From Streptomyces sp. SA15 (lineage in GTDB: Bacteria; Actinomycetota; Actinomycetes; Streptomycetales; Streptomycetaceae): DNA of 64,000 nt. Below, one piece after another: positions 40,931-51,674 of this stretch. The position numbers and the translations under genes are program-made. The number at the start of each line of letters is the position of its first letter. The stretch's first letter is position 1. The notes under the pieces were generated by a model. The model saw only the letters and a list, made by a program, of their open reading frames with translations, was not told where the DNA came from and did no database searches. Location: positions 209,306 to 273,305 of the forward strand of contig NZ_NTGE01000073.1 in assembly GCF_002291145.1 (NCBI RefSeq), read 5' to 3'.

Positions 40931-42838
40931 TCAGCCCCGATAGCCCCGCAGTTTCCGGTACAGCGTGGCGCGGGCGATGCCCAGGGCCGCCGCCGTGCGG
41001 GCCTTGTTGCCGCCGTGGAGGTGGAGGGCCTCCAGGATGGCGGCGCGCTCGGCTTGTTCCATCGGGCTGAGCGGCCGGGCCGCAGGGCCCTCACGCACGG
41101 GGTCCGGCAGCTCGGTGCGCCGGACGGGACCGGTCGCGCGCCGACGTTCGGCCAACGCCCGGACCAGGTGGGCGAGTTCGGTGACGTTGCCGGGCCACGG
41201 GTGCTGCTCCAGGGCCCGCAACGCGTCCAGCGTCCAGGTGAGCGGGGGCCGTCCCGGTGCGGGCCTGGGCGTCAGAGCCGTGAGCAACTCCCTGATGTCA
41301 TCGGGCCGTTCGCGCAGCGCGGGGAGGGTGACCGAGCGTGATGCCAGGCTGTCCAGGAGCCGTTGAAGACATGGGCCGGGCGTCGCGCCGGGGGTGTAGG
41401 TGGCCAGCAGGGGTACACCTGGATGCGATGCGAGCAGCGAATTGAGGGTCGCTGTGTCGGGTGGCGCGAGACGCTCGACATGGCGGATGAGGAGCGGGTG
41501 GCCGTTCACCAACTCGTCGACATGGTCGCGGAGTTCACTTTCCGCCGCGTCGACGATCACCGGGTTCGCGACCAGTTCCCGTGCGAGCGAGGTCTTCCCG
41601 GTGCCACGCTCGCCGACGAGCAGCAGGGGCTCGGGTGACCTGGCCAACTCCACCGCGCGGGCGACCGCATGGCGCCAGGGCACCGATCGCCCGGCCAGTC
41701 CCTCGACGGTCCGCGCGGCCGGCGTCACGGTCGTACGAACCACCGGTTCCAGCACGGCGACCGCGCCGACAACCGAGCCCAGGTGGGGTACGGGGGTGAG
41801 GGTCGCGGTGCACCCCGTGCCGTCCGGGAGCCGGATGCGGTACGAGGCCGAAGGCGCCGGGTCGGTCGCCGCATCGGGCCCGTCGGCAGGACCGGATGGC
41901 GCATGCAGGTTCCCCGCGGAGGCTTCGGCGGTGTCCGACGCCGAGTCCGGTTCTGCTCCGAGGCGTGCGGCAGGACCCGGCGGCGAGCCGCTTCCGGGCC
42001 CGGTACCCGCACCCGAGACGGCCTCGGACTCCGATGGCGCCCCGCGGCCCGAGGCCCGCAACAGGGCGACCGCGCCCCGCTCCAGCGCCTCCAGCCCCTC
42101 CGGTGACAGCAGCTGTGCCGCGGCCTCGCTGACAATCCGGTTGCGACCGTCGAGGGCGACGACCGCGCGTCCCAGTTCCCCCGCGGCCCGGAGGTACGCG
42201 TCCAGCAGCACCCGTTCCGCCGCCCGCGACCGCGCGAGGAGTTCCGCCTCGACGGCGATCGCCGCGGCCTCGGCGAGCGGGGCTCCCGGATGCGGCCCGC
42301 ATTCGGCGCAGAGTCCACAGGTCACCGTCACCGTGCCCAGCGGCTGTCCGGTCTCCGGCGCCCGCACCGGCACGCTGACCGCACAGACGTCCTGCCACAG
42401 GTCGAGGAAGTGCTCGGGGCCGTGCACTTCGGCGCGGTGACCGGTCCGCAGCGCGAGGGCCGCGCTGTTGTGGCCGACCAGTTGCTCGGAGAGGTCCAGG
42501 CGGCGGAGGTCGTCCGGCGCGAATCCTGTCACCCACAGGACCCGTGGCCGTTCGTCGGTGAGGAGGAGCGCCGACTGGCCGGTGCCGAGAGCCGGGGCGA
42601 TCCGCTGGAGCACGGGCCGGGCCGCGGTCAGCAGGGGGGACGCGGGAGGTCGTACGGAATGCTCCGGCGCCGGGTCCTGCACGTCGTGCCGTACGCCGAA
42701 GAACCGGGCACGCTTCCAGGCGGCGACGACTTCTTCCGGTACCCCGTCCGGCAGTTGCCGCCCCAGGAGGAACAACTCGCGCGCCCTGCGCAGCGAAGCG
42801 AGGGCGGGGCGGACGGCGGGGCGCTCTGCGGTGGTCAC
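40931..42838 (-). CDS. AcoR-like activator with a degenerate AAA domain and Fis HTH
   Basis: 635 residues. A GAF-type sensor (about 60-210; LWVTGFAPDDLRRLDLSEQL, VTVTCGLCAECGPHPGAPLA with three Cys) is followed by a PAS-like region with a long Ser/Pro/Gly-rich insert, an AAA domain with Walker A LLLVGERGTGKTSLARELVA (about 405-425), and a Fis-type HTH at the end (NKARTAAALGIARATLYRKL). The stretch that should hold the GAFTGA sigma-54 loop is missing: the domain goes straight from Walker A to HPLLIRHVERL. Streptomyces has no sigma-54, so it must act with sigma-70-type polymerase. Divergent from the aromatic operon and a palindrome, it probably activates it. Confidence 0.88.
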   Translation of the reverse strand: MTTAERPAVRPALASLRRARELFLLGRQLPDGVPEEVVAAWKRARFFGVRHDVQDPAPEHSVRPPASPLLTAARPVLQRIAPALGTGQSALLLTDERPRVLWVTGFAPDDLRRLDLSEQLVGHNSAALALRTGHRAEVHGPEHFLDLWQDVCAVSVPVRAPETGQPLGTVTVTCGLCAECGPHPGAPLAEAAAIAVEAELLARSRAAERVLLDAYLRAAGELGRAVVALDGRNRIVSEAAAQLLSPEGLEALERGAVALLRASGRGAPSESEAVSGAGTGPGSGSPPGPAARLGAEPDSASDTAEASAGNLHAPSGPADGPDAATDPAPSASYRIRLPDGTGCTATLTPVPHLGSVVGAVAVLEPVVRTTVTPAARTVEGLAGRSVPWRHAVARAVELARSPEPLLLVGERGTGKTSLARELVANPVIVDAAESELRDHVDELVNGHPLLIRHVERLAPPDTATLNSLLASHPGVPLLATYTPGATPGPCLQRLLDSLASRSVTLPALRERPDDIRELLTALTPRPAPGRPPLTWTLDALRALEQHPWPGNVTELAHLVRALAERRRATGPVRRTELPDPVREGPAARPLSPMEQAERAAILEALHLHGGNKARTAAALGIARATLYRKLRGYRG

Positions 42839-42900
42839 GACGCGGCTCAGCCTACCGGGAGCGGTTGAAAACCCAACAACCTGTGATGAGTCCGGTGCAC

Positions 42901-42917
42901 TGTCTCGTATTGAGACA
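42901..42917. promoter_or_regulatory. Activator-site candidate TGTCTC-N5-GAGACA
   Basis: Perfect 6-bp inverted arms with a 5-bp spacer, 72 bp upstream of the monooxygenase start and 63 bp from the activator start. The arrangement fits a dimeric Fis-type HTH. Confidence 0.5.
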
Positions 42918-42988
42918 CCCGACTTCCCGCGTCTCCCTACATGATCTTGAACAGTCGACGCCTGTTCTCATTCCCTGGAGCGTTCCCC

Positions 42989-44746
42989 GTGCACACCGTC
43001 GAGCCCGATGTCGTCACCGACGTACTCATCGTCGGCAGTGGCCCCGCCGGCGCTTCCGCCGCGCTCGCCCTGAGCACCTACGGCGTGCCGAACATCGTCG
43101 TCACCCGCTACGCGAGCCTCGCCGACACGCCCCGGGCGCACATCACCAACCAGCGCACCATGGAAGTCCTGCGCGACCTCGGCGTCGAGCAGGATGTCGT
43201 GGCGAAGGCCACGCCGCAGCACCTGATGGGCAACACGACCTTCTGCACCAGCCTCGCCGGCGAGGAACTCGGCCGGGTCCGCTCCTGGGGCAACGACCCG
43301 CTCGTGCAGGCCGCGCACGAGCTCGCCAGCCCCACCCGCATGTGCGACATGCCCCAGCACCTCATGGAGCCCGTGCTCGTCGACGCGGCGGTCGCGCGCG
43401 GCACGCAGCTGCGCTTCAGCACGGTCTACAAGTCCTTCGTCCAGGACGCCTTCGGTGTGACGGTCACCGTCGAGGACCGGCTGCGCGGCGACGAGTACAC
43501 CATCCGCGCCAAGTACCTCATCGGCGCCGACGGCGGCCGCTCGCAGGTCGCCGAGGACGCCGGGCTGCCGATGGGCGGCCAGATGGGCGTGGCCGGCAGC
43601 ATCAACATCGTCTTCGACGCGGACCTGTCCAAGTACACCGCCCACCGCCCGTCCACCCTGTACTGGGTGCTCGCCCCGGGCGCCACCGTCGGCGGCATCG
43701 GCGCGGGCCTGGTGCGCTGCGTGAGGCCCTGGAACGAGTGGATGATCGTCTGGGGGTACGACGTCTCCGCGGGCGCCCCCGACCTGACCACCGAGTACGC
43801 CGAGTCCGTCGTCCGCAAGCTGATCGGCGACGACGAGATCCCGGTGACCATCAAGTCGTCCTCGGCGTGGACCGTCAACGAGATGTACGCGCAGACGTAC
43901 TCGAGCGGCCGTGTCTTCTGCGCCGGAGACGCCACGCACCGCCACCCGCCGTCCAACGGCCTCGGCTCCAACACCTCCATCCAGGACACCTACAACCTCG
44001 CCTGGAAACTCAAGCTGGTCCTCGACGGCACCGCGTCCCCGAAGCTGCTGGACACCTACACCGCCGAACGCGCCCCGATCGGCCGGCAGATCGTCACCCG
44101 CGCCAACAAGTCCATCGGCGAGACCGCCCCCGTCTTCGAGGCGCTCGACGGACTCTCCCCGCAGACCCCCGAGCAGCTGTGGGCCAACATCGCCGCCCGC
44201 AAGGACGACACCGAGGCGGCTCAGAAGCAGCGGGCGAGGCTGCGCGAGGCGATCGCGTTCAAGGTGTACGAGTTCAACGCGCACGGCGTCGACCTCAACC
44301 AGCGCTACGCCTCCGCCGCGATCGTCCCCGACGGCACCCCCGACCCCGGTTTCGACCGCGACCCCGAGCTGTACCACCAGCCCACCTCCCGGCCCGGCGC
44401 CAAGCTTCCGCACGCCTGGATCACCTCGGGCACCCGCACCCTGTCCACGCTCGACACCGTCGGCCGGGGCCGCTTCACCCTGCTCACCGGCATCGGCGGC
44501 GCGGCCTGGTCGCGGGCGGCCGCGGCCCAGGACCTGGAGATCGCCACCGTCGTCATCGGACCCGGCCAGGAGTACGAGGACCCGTACGGGGACTGGGCGC
44601 GGCTCAGCGAGGTGGCCGACGGCGGAGCACTCCTCGTACGGCCGGACGGTTACGTCGCCTTCCGGCACGCGACGGCGGCCGCTTCCGACGAGGACGCCGA
44701 ACGCATGCTGACCGATGCGGTGCGGCGGATCCTCGGGCAGGCCTGA
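42989..44746 (+). CDS. FAD-dependent aromatic monooxygenase (phenol/resorcinol hydroxylase type)
   Basis: 585 residues from GTG 42989, with GGAG eight bases upstream. FAD-binding DVLIVGSGPAGASAALALST, the NADPH/FAD motif LIGADGGRSQVAEDAGLPMG and the second FAD motif VFCAGDATHRHPPSNGLGSN define class A flavin hydroxylases. It resembles TfdB-type 2,4-dichlorophenol 6-monooxygenases. Followed by hydroxyquinol-type dioxygenase and maleylacetate reductase genes, it probably hydroxylates a dihydroxybenzene such as resorcinol to hydroxyquinol; a chlorophenol or hydroxybenzoate substrate is also possible. Confidence 0.88.
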   Translation: MHTVEPDVVTDVLIVGSGPAGASAALALSTYGVPNIVVTRYASLADTPRAHITNQRTMEVLRDLGVEQDVVAKATPQHLMGNTTFCTSLAGEELGRVRSWGNDPLVQAAHELASPTRMCDMPQHLMEPVLVDAAVARGTQLRFSTVYKSFVQDAFGVTVTVEDRLRGDEYTIRAKYLIGADGGRSQVAEDAGLPMGGQMGVAGSINIVFDADLSKYTAHRPSTLYWVLAPGATVGGIGAGLVRCVRPWNEWMIVWGYDVSAGAPDLTTEYAESVVRKLIGDDEIPVTIKSSSAWTVNEMYAQTYSSGRVFCAGDATHRHPPSNGLGSNTSIQDTYNLAWKLKLVLDGTASPKLLDTYTAERAPIGRQIVTRANKSIGETAPVFEALDGLSPQTPEQLWANIAARKDDTEAAQKQRARLREAIAFKVYEFNAHGVDLNQRYASAAIVPDGTPDPGFDRDPELYHQPTSRPGAKLPHAWITSGTRTLSTLDTVGRGRFTLLTGIGGAAWSRAAAAQDLEIATVVIGPGQEYEDPYGDWARLSEVADGGALLVRPDGYVAFRHATAAASDEDAERMLTDAVRRILGQA

Positions 44747-44764
44747 CCGGAAGGATCCCCGGAC

Positions 44765-45630
44765 ATGACCAGCGAATTCACCACCCACCTCACCGAGGCC
44801 GTCGTCGACAGCCTCGAGGGCACGGCCGATCCCCGGCTGCGCGAACTGCTCGCCGCCCTCACCCGCCACCTGCACGCCTTCGTCCGTGAGACCGAGCCGA
44901 CCATGGCGGAGTGGGAGAAGGCCGTCGACTTCCTGACGGCGACCGGGCAGACCTGCACGGACACCCGGCAGGAGTTCGTCCTCCTGTCGGACGTGCTCGG
45001 CGTCTCCATGCTCGTCGAGACGATCAACAGCGACGGCCGCGGGGACGTGACGGAGTCGACGGTGCTCGGCCCCTTCCACATGACCGAGTCCCCGGTCCGT
45101 GAACTCGGTGCCGACATCGACCTGGTCGGCGGCGGCGAGCCGTGCGTGGTCAGCGGGCGCGTGCTGTCCCGGGACGGCACCCCGCTGCCCGGCGCGGTCC
45201 TCGACGTCTGGCAGGCGAACGCCGAGGGCTACTACGACGTGCAGCAGCCGGAGGTCCAGCCACCGGGCAACGGGCGCGGACTGTTCACGGCGGACGACGA
45301 GGGCCGCTTCTGGTTCCGCACCTGCGTACCGAGCCCGTACCCGATTCCCACGGACGGCCCCGTCGGGGACCTCCTCCGGGCGACCGGCAGGCACCCCTAC
45401 CGCCCCGCCCACATCCACTTCATCGCCTCGGCCGAAGGTCATACGCCGGTCACCACGCACATCTTCGTGGCGGGCAGCGACCACCTCGACTCGGACGCCG
45501 TGTTCGCGGTCAAGGAGAGCCTCGTCCAGGACTTCACCGAGACCGACGACCCGTCCCTGGCACGGGAGTTCGGCATCCCCAACCCGTTCCGGCAGGCGCG
45601 CTTCGACCTCGTACTCAACCCGGCACGGTC

Positions 45631-45634
<4 letters not shown>
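44765..45634 (+). CDS. Intradiol ring-cleavage dioxygenase (hydroxyquinol 1,2-dioxygenase type)
   Basis: 289 residues; ATG 44765 follows GGAAGGATCC. The N-terminal helical linker (WEKAVDFLTATGQTCTDTRQ) is typical of catechol/hydroxyquinol dioxygenases. Iron ligands are the two Tyr in NAEGYYDVQQPEV and PYRPAHIHF plus the His pair in HIHFIASAEGHTPVTTHIF. ESTVLGPFHMTESPVRELGA matches the hydroxyquinol group better than catechol enzymes. It opens the ring to maleylacetate. The stop overlaps the next ATG. Confidence 0.92.
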
Positions 45635-46704
<1,070 letters not shown>

Positions 46705-46730
46705 CCGACGAAAACCGAAAGGTGAACACC

Positions 46731-47642
46731 ATGCCCCTCGGACTGCTCCGGCGGAGACTCAAGAACGCCTCCCGGGGCGCTGCGGACCTCGCGCTTCCGG
46801 TCCCGGCCGGCGCGGGTGTCGTCGTCCGCGAGGTCCTGGACCCGGTGAACCAGCCCTTGGGCGCCGCCGATGTGACGGTGACGGAACTCCGCGGCCACCA
46901 GGTCTCGGCACGCGGCACCACGGACCCGTACGGCCTGTTCATGGCCGTTCTGCCGCCGGGCAGCTACAGCCTGCTGATCGTGGCACAGGGCCTGGAACCA
47001 CACCGTGAGACCGTCGAGGTCGTGGCCGACGCAGGCCTGTCCTCACAGCGCGTGTGGCTCCAGCCGGCCCGGCAGGCCGAACTCCCGGTCCCCGGCACCT
47101 GGCTCTTCGACCCGCCGCACACGGCGATCCGTTTCATCGCCAAGCATGTCGGCATGGCCCATGTACACGGCCGCTTCGAGCGTTTCGAGGGCGGTATCCA
47201 GGTCATGCGGGACGTGTCCGAGTCCCGCGTCCACGTGCGCATCGACGCATCCAGCATCACCACGGGCAACAACACCCGGGACACGCACCTGCGTTCCGCC
47301 GACTTCCTCGACGTCGACCACTTTCCGTACATCGAGTTCGCGAGCACCCGCTTCGCCTACCGGGGCGGCAACAAGTGGTCGCTGCTGGGCACCCTGACCA
47401 TGCACGGCGTGAGCCGGTCGGTGTCGCTGGACACGACGTACCTGGGCATGGTCAACGGCGGGTACGCCGAGGAGTTGCGCTGCGCCGCCCTGGCCAAGGC
47501 GGAGCTGCACCGGGAGGACTACACGCTCAACTGGCGCTCGATGCTGGCACGCGGCATCGCGGTGGTCGGCCCGACGGTCCAGCTGGAGCTGGACGTCCAG
47601 GCGATGTACCGCACGCATGACACACCGACGCCGCCGGAGTAG
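46731..47642 (+). CDS. YceI-family protein with an N-terminal carboxypeptidase-regulatory-like domain
   Basis: 303 residues from ATG 46731 after GAAAGG (GTG 46722 is an alternative). Residues 25-105 form an Ig-like/transthyretin-type fold (VVVREVLDPVNQPLGAADVT, PYGLFMAVLPPGSYSLLIVA). Residues 115-295 are YceI: WLFDPPHTAIRFIAKHVGMA, HGRFERFEGGIQVMRDVSES and FLDVDHFPYIEFASTRFAYR. YceI proteins are lipocalin-like isoprenoid binders. There is no signal peptide. Last gene of the aromatic operon; its job there is unknown, maybe binding a hydrophobic intermediate or quinone. Confidence 0.82.
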   Translation: MPLGLLRRRLKNASRGAADLALPVPAGAGVVVREVLDPVNQPLGAADVTVTELRGHQVSARGTTDPYGLFMAVLPPGSYSLLIVAQGLEPHRETVEVVADAGLSSQRVWLQPARQAELPVPGTWLFDPPHTAIRFIAKHVGMAHVHGRFERFEGGIQVMRDVSESRVHVRIDASSITTGNNTRDTHLRSADFLDVDHFPYIEFASTRFAYRGGNKWSLLGTLTMHGVSRSVSLDTTYLGMVNGGYAEELRCAALAKAELHREDYTLNWRSMLARGIAVVGPTVQLELDVQAMYRTHDTPTPPE

Positions 47643-47665
47643 CGGAGGCGGCCCCACTCGCGGGC

Positions 47666-48673
47666 TCAGCCGCCCGTCGACTCCCGGATCACCACGGAGA
47701 AGTCACTGACGAACTCCTCATGGTCCGAGCCGGGCTCGGTCTGCTCGATCCGCCTGGCCAGGAGGTCGACCGCCCGCTGCGCCATCACGTCGTGGTCCGG
47801 ATCGATCGTGGACAGCGCGGGGACGAGGAACTCGCTCTCCTCGACGTTGTCGAAGCCGATCACCTTGACCCGCTCCGGCACCGGTACGCCGGCGTCGGCC
47901 AGACCGCGCAGCACGCCCATGGCCACGGTGTCGGTCACGCAGAACACGCCGTCGAAGTCGAGCCCGCCGTCCACCATCTCCCGGGCGCGCCGGGCACCCG
48001 AGCGCATGGTGAGCGTCTCCACGCTCTGCACGAGGGCGGGGTCCACGGGCAGTCCGGCGTCCCGCAGCGCCTGCCGGTAGCCCGTGAAGCGGAGGCTGGA
48101 CACGTCGACCTCCTCGCCGACCGGCCCCCGCACGATCGCGATGCGCCGGCAGCCCCGCTCGACCAAGTGGCGGGTGGCCGCCCGGGACGCGTCCACATTG
48201 GGCATGGCGACGTGGTCCACGGGACCGCCGAAGATCCGCTCACCCAGGATGACCACCGGGTAGTCCACCTTGAGCAGCTCGACGTCGGCCGGACCCATGC
48301 CGACGGTGCTGAGGATGAGCCCGTCGTAGAGCCGGTTGCGCGACAGGGACAGCGCGTCCAGCTCGTTCTCCCGCGAGGCGCCGGTCTGCTCGATGCACAC
48401 CCGGAGGCTGTACCGCTCGGCCGCGGCGATGATGGCGACGGCCAGCCGGCCGTAGTAGGGGCTGTTGACCTCGGGGACGGCGAGACCGATGGTGCCGGTG
48501 CGGCCCTTGCGCAGATTGCGGGCCGCCACGTTGACGCGGTAGTCGAGCCGGGCCATCGCTTCGAGGACCTTCTCCCGCGTCGCCTTGCGTACGTTGGGAT
48601 GGTCGTTGATGACGTTCGAGACCGTCATCGCCGAGACTCCGGCCGCCTTCGCCACGTCCTGGATCGTTGCCAT
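47666..48673 (-). CDS. LacI-family regulator of the glycoside hydrolase cluster
   Basis: 335 residues, HTH MATIQDVAKAAGVSAMTVSN with VINDHPNVRKATREKVLEAM. Effector domain: TGTIGLAVPEVNSPYYGRLA, DGLILSTVGMGPADVELL, RRIAIVRGPVGEEVDVSSLR and KVIGFDNVEESEFLVPAL. It is the last gene after GH51 and GH27, all leftward, so it is probably part of that transcript. A TATCGATA-centred palindrome upstream of GH51 is a likely target. The gap to the convergent YceI gene is 23 bp. Confidence 0.9.
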   Translation of the reverse strand: MATIQDVAKAAGVSAMTVSNVINDHPNVRKATREKVLEAMARLDYRVNVAARNLRKGRTGTIGLAVPEVNSPYYGRLAVAIIAAAERYSLRVCIEQTGASRENELDALSLSRNRLYDGLILSTVGMGPADVELLKVDYPVVILGERIFGGPVDHVAMPNVDASRAATRHLVERGCRRIAIVRGPVGEEVDVSSLRFTGYRQALRDAGLPVDPALVQSVETLTMRSGARRAREMVDGGLDFDGVFCVTDTVAMGVLRGLADAGVPVPERVKVIGFDNVEESEFLVPALSTIDPDHDVMAQRAVDLLARRIEQTEPGSDHEEFVSDFSVVIRESTGG

Positions 48674-48685
48674 GTTCGCCCCTGG

Positions 48686-49987
48686 TCAGCCGGTCGTGTC
48701 GGGCGGTGTGAGGCGGTAGAGGGCCGCGCCGTGGGCGGGGAGGCCGACGCTCAGACTGTGGCCGTCGTGCGGGGTGTCGGTGCGCGTCCACAGTTCCCGG
48801 ACGCGGTCGTCGGGCCGGGCGCCGAGGGAGCCGAGCGGGACCGTGACGTGCTCCGGGCGGTCGGCCAGGGAGAACACGGCGGCGTAGCGGGTACGGCCGT
48901 CGGTGTCGCGGGCGGTCCACAGGACGAGGTCCTTCTCGCGGAGGACCTCGCGGTTGTCCCTGCTGTGCCGCAGGACGTCGAGCGCTTCGTCGTTGGTGAG
49001 CAGTTCGATCGTCTCGGCCGGGCTGGTGGGCAGGTCGCCGCCCATCATGAGAGGGGAGCGGGAGATCAGCCAGAGCGTCAGCAGACTGATCTGCTCGGGC
49101 CGGGTGAGGGCGCTGAGGCGGTCTTCGCCCCGCTCGGCCCGGATACCGATGCGGCCCAGGGGCAGCATGTCGGCGTCCGCCCAGCCGCGCTCACTTTGCC
49201 AGGGAGCCCACCGGGCCATACGCGCGAACTGGGCCGCCACGTCCTCCCACCGGTCCCACAAGTCGTCGCAGACGCGCCACATGGTGGCCGTGTCCCGCAG
49301 GTGGTCCAGGTGCGCGACGGAGACCTCGGTGCCGGGGGAGAGGCTCAGCTCGATGGGCCGACCACTGCGGGCGATGGCCTCGGCATAGGCCGAGATCTCC
49401 CGCTCGTGGTACGGAAAGAGCATGTCGTCGGCCTTGATGAAGTCGACGCCCCACTCGGCGAATTGGGCGACCTGCGAGTCGTAGTACGCCTGCGCGCCCG
49501 GATGATCGTGGTTCAGACCGTAGTTGTCCGGGTTCCAGGGGCATACGGAGGCGGTGTCGGCGATCTCGTCGGCGGTGAAGTCGGTGCCCGCCACGGGCAG
49601 CCGGGCGGCGACGGCGCGGCGCGGGATGCCGCGCATGATGTGCAGGCCGAAACGCAGGCCGAGTCGGTGCACGCGGTCGGCCAGCGGCCCGAATCCCGCG
49701 CGTCCCGCCGCCGAGGGAAACCGGTTCGGCGCGGGCATCTGGCGGCCGTGGTCGTCGAGGACCAGCGGGGCGTCCGGGTTGTAGCCGTGGGCCCGGGCCG
49801 TGGGCTCGTACCACTGGATGTCCACGACCACGGTGTCCCAGCCGTGCGCGAGCATGTGGTCGCGCATGAAGGTCGCGTTGGCGATGACCTCTTCCTCGGT
49901 GACGGTGGTGCCGTAGCAGTCCCAGCTGTTCCAGCCCATCGGCGGACGCAGGTGTCGTTCGGGGAACGGTCGCGCGGAGCGGGTCAT
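48686..49987 (-). CDS. Glycoside hydrolase family 27 (alpha-galactosidase type)
   Basis: 433 residues from ATG 49987; AGGAA lies upstream. RPPMGWNSWDCYGTTVTEEE is the GH27 N-terminal signature, nucleophile Asp in WGVDFIKADDMLFPYHE, and acid/base region ATMWRVCDDLWDRWEDVAAQ. No signal peptide, so it is cytoplasmic and acts on imported oligosaccharides. Alpha-galactosidase is the most likely activity; related members hydrolyse beta-L-arabinopyranosides, which would fit its GH51 neighbour. 70 bp downstream of the GH51 stop and 12 bp upstream of LacI. Confidence 0.9.
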   Translation of the reverse strand: MTRSARPFPERHLRPPMGWNSWDCYGTTVTEEEVIANATFMRDHMLAHGWDTVVVDIQWYEPTARAHGYNPDAPLVLDDHGRQMPAPNRFPSAAGRAGFGPLADRVHRLGLRFGLHIMRGIPRRAVAARLPVAGTDFTADEIADTASVCPWNPDNYGLNHDHPGAQAYYDSQVAQFAEWGVDFIKADDMLFPYHEREISAYAEAIARSGRPIELSLSPGTEVSVAHLDHLRDTATMWRVCDDLWDRWEDVAAQFARMARWAPWQSERGWADADMLPLGRIGIRAERGEDRLSALTRPEQISLLTLWLISRSPLMMGGDLPTSPAETIELLTNDEALDVLRHSRDNREVLREKDLVLWTARDTDGRTRYAAVFSLADRPEHVTVPLGSLGARPDDRVRELWTRTDTPHDGHSLSVGLPAHGAALYRLTPPDTTG

Positions 49988-50057
49988 GGGTGAACTATTC
50001 CTGATCTTCTTCTGGACGGGTGCGGCAGGCTGTGCCATTCCGGCCGGTGGGCGGTGA

Positions 50058-51575
50058 TCAGGCCAGTGCGGCCTGGACGGTGAGGAACGAGTGGGGCGGC
50101 AGCGTCAGGGTGATGCCCCGGTCAGTGGTCTTCAGGTCGGCGAAGGGGCGCGGGGCGACCGCTGCGGGGGCCTGCGGGGTGTTGTGGTCCTGTAGCCGGT
50201 CGGCCGTCAGCAGACGGGCGGTCGGCGCTCCGAGGGAGGCGCCGCGCAGGTCGAGCGTCACCTCGGCGGGCTCCTCGGCGTCCAGGTTGGACAGCGAGAC
50301 GAGAACGGTCCCGTCCTTGACGCTGGCCGAGACGGACAGGGTGTCCAGCTCGGCGTCGCCCACCAGGCGGCGGGCGTTGTCGGTGCGCAGGTGCACGGCG
50401 AGCGAGGAGGCGTCCTGGTGGCCCTTGTTCATCTCGAACACGTGGTAGGTCGGCGTCAGGACCAGCGCGTCGCCGTCGGTGAGGACCATCGCCTGCAGCA
50501 CGTTGACGGTCTGCGCGATGTTGGCCATGTACAGGCGCTCTGCGTGCCGGTGGAAGATGTCGAAGTGGGTGCTCGCCACGAGCGCGTCACGCAGGGAGTT
50601 CTGCTGGAACAGGAAGCCGGGATTGGTGCCCGGTTCGACGTCCCACCAGGTGCCCCACTCGTCCAGGACCAGACCGACCTTCCGACCGGGGTCGTAGATG
50701 TCCATGACGGTGGAGTGGCCGGTGAGGATGCGGTCGATCTTCCGGGCGGAGACCATCGTCCGGTAGTAGTCGTCCGTGTCGAAGTCGGTGGCGCTGCCCT
50801 TCGCCTCCCAGGGGCCGGCCAGCGTGTAGTGGTGGACGGAGATCCCCTGGAAGAAGGTGCGCGGGGTGGCCTCGCAGCCGAAGCAGTTGATCTGCTCCAT
50901 CAGGGTCCGGGTCCACTGGTAGTCGTCGCCGGACGCGCCCGAGGCGATGCGGTAGAGCTTGTTGTCGCCGTGGTCGCGGCAGTATGTGGCGTACTGGCGG
51001 GCCAGGTCGGCGGAGTACTCGGCGCGCATGTTGCCGCCGCAGCCCCAGGTCTCGTTGCCGATGCCCCAGTACTTCACGCGCCAGGGCTCCTGGCGGCCGT
51101 TGGCTTTGCGTAGCCGGACCATGGGGCTGTCGCCGTCGCGGGTGAGGTACTCGACCCACTCGCTCATCTCCTGGACGGTGCCGGAGCCGACGTTGCCGCT
51201 GATGTAGGGCTCGGTACCGAGGAGTTCACACAGGGCCATGAACTCGTGGGTGCCGAAGTGGTTGTTCTCCTCGACGTTGCCCCAGTGGGTGTTGACCATC
51301 CGGGGTCGCTGGTCGCGGGGGCCGATGCCGTCCTTCCAGTGGTACTCGTCGGCGAAACAGCCGCCCGGCCAGCGCAGATTGGGGATGTTCAGGGCGCGCA
51401 GGGCCTCGACGACGTCGAGGCGGATGCCGCCCTCGTTGGGGATGGGCGAGTCCTCACCGACCCAGAAGCCGCCGTAGACGCAGCGGCCGAGGTGCTCGGC
51501 GAAGTGGCCGTAGAGGTGGCGGCTGATCGTCGGGCCCTCGATGTCGAGGTTGATGATCGCGGTGGCGTTGGCCAC
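50058..51575 (-). CDS. abfA: Alpha-L-arabinofuranosidase (GH51)
   Basis: 505 residues from GTG 51575 after GGGAG. N-terminal [20 protein letters not shown], then [20 protein letters not shown]. Acid/base Glu in [13 protein letters not shown] and nucleophile Glu in [15 protein letters not shown]. The C-terminal beta domain is complete. No signal peptide, so it releases arabinose inside the cell from imported arabino-oligosaccharides. First gene of a GH51-GH27-LacI unit, with its own promoter in the 99-bp gap behind GH38. Confidence 0.95.
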   Translation of the reverse strand: MANATAIINLDIEGPTISRHLYGHFAEHLGRCVYGGFWVGEDSPIPNEGGIRLDVVEALRALNIPNLRWPGGCFADEYHWKDGIGPRDQRPRMVNTHWGNVEENNHFGTHEFMALCELLGTEPYISGNVGSGTVQEMSEWVEYLTRDGDSPMVRLRKANGRQEPWRVKYWGIGNETWGCGGNMRAEYSADLARQYATYCRDHGDNKLYRIASGASGDDYQWTRTLMEQINCFGCEATPRTFFQGISVHHYTLAGPWEAKGSATDFDTDDYYRTMVSARKIDRILTGHSTVMDIYDPGRKVGLVLDEWGTWWDVEPGTNPGFLFQQNSLRDALVASTHFDIFHRHAERLYMANIAQTVNVLQAMVLTDGDALVLTPTYHVFEMNKGHQDASSLAVHLRTDNARRLVGDAELDTLSVSASVKDGTVLVSLSNLDAEEPAEVTLDLRGASLGAPTARLLTADRLQDHNTPQAPAAVAPRPFADLKTTDRGITLTLPPHSFLTVQAALA

Positions 51576-51608
51576 GGAGGTACTCCCGGGGTGGGTGGCT
51601 CGGCAGGT

Positions 51609-51622
51609 TTGTATCGATAAAA
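51609..51622. promoter_or_regulatory. LacI-type operator candidate upstream of GH51
   Basis: TTGTATCGATAAAA is a palindrome around CG with one mismatch, 34 bp upstream of the GH51 start. Its form matches LacI-family operators, and the only LacI gene nearby is the third gene of this unit. Confidence 0.55.
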
Positions 51623-51674
51623 TCTGCCTCCGTGTCACGGGCGTGTCAAGAGAGCTGCGGGAACTGTTTGGTCG

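Noticed and set aside
42968..45484. Minus-strand open frame of 838 codons opposite the aromatic operon
   Set aside because: Low-complexity translation with no recognisable motif; the plus strand has full-length enzymes.
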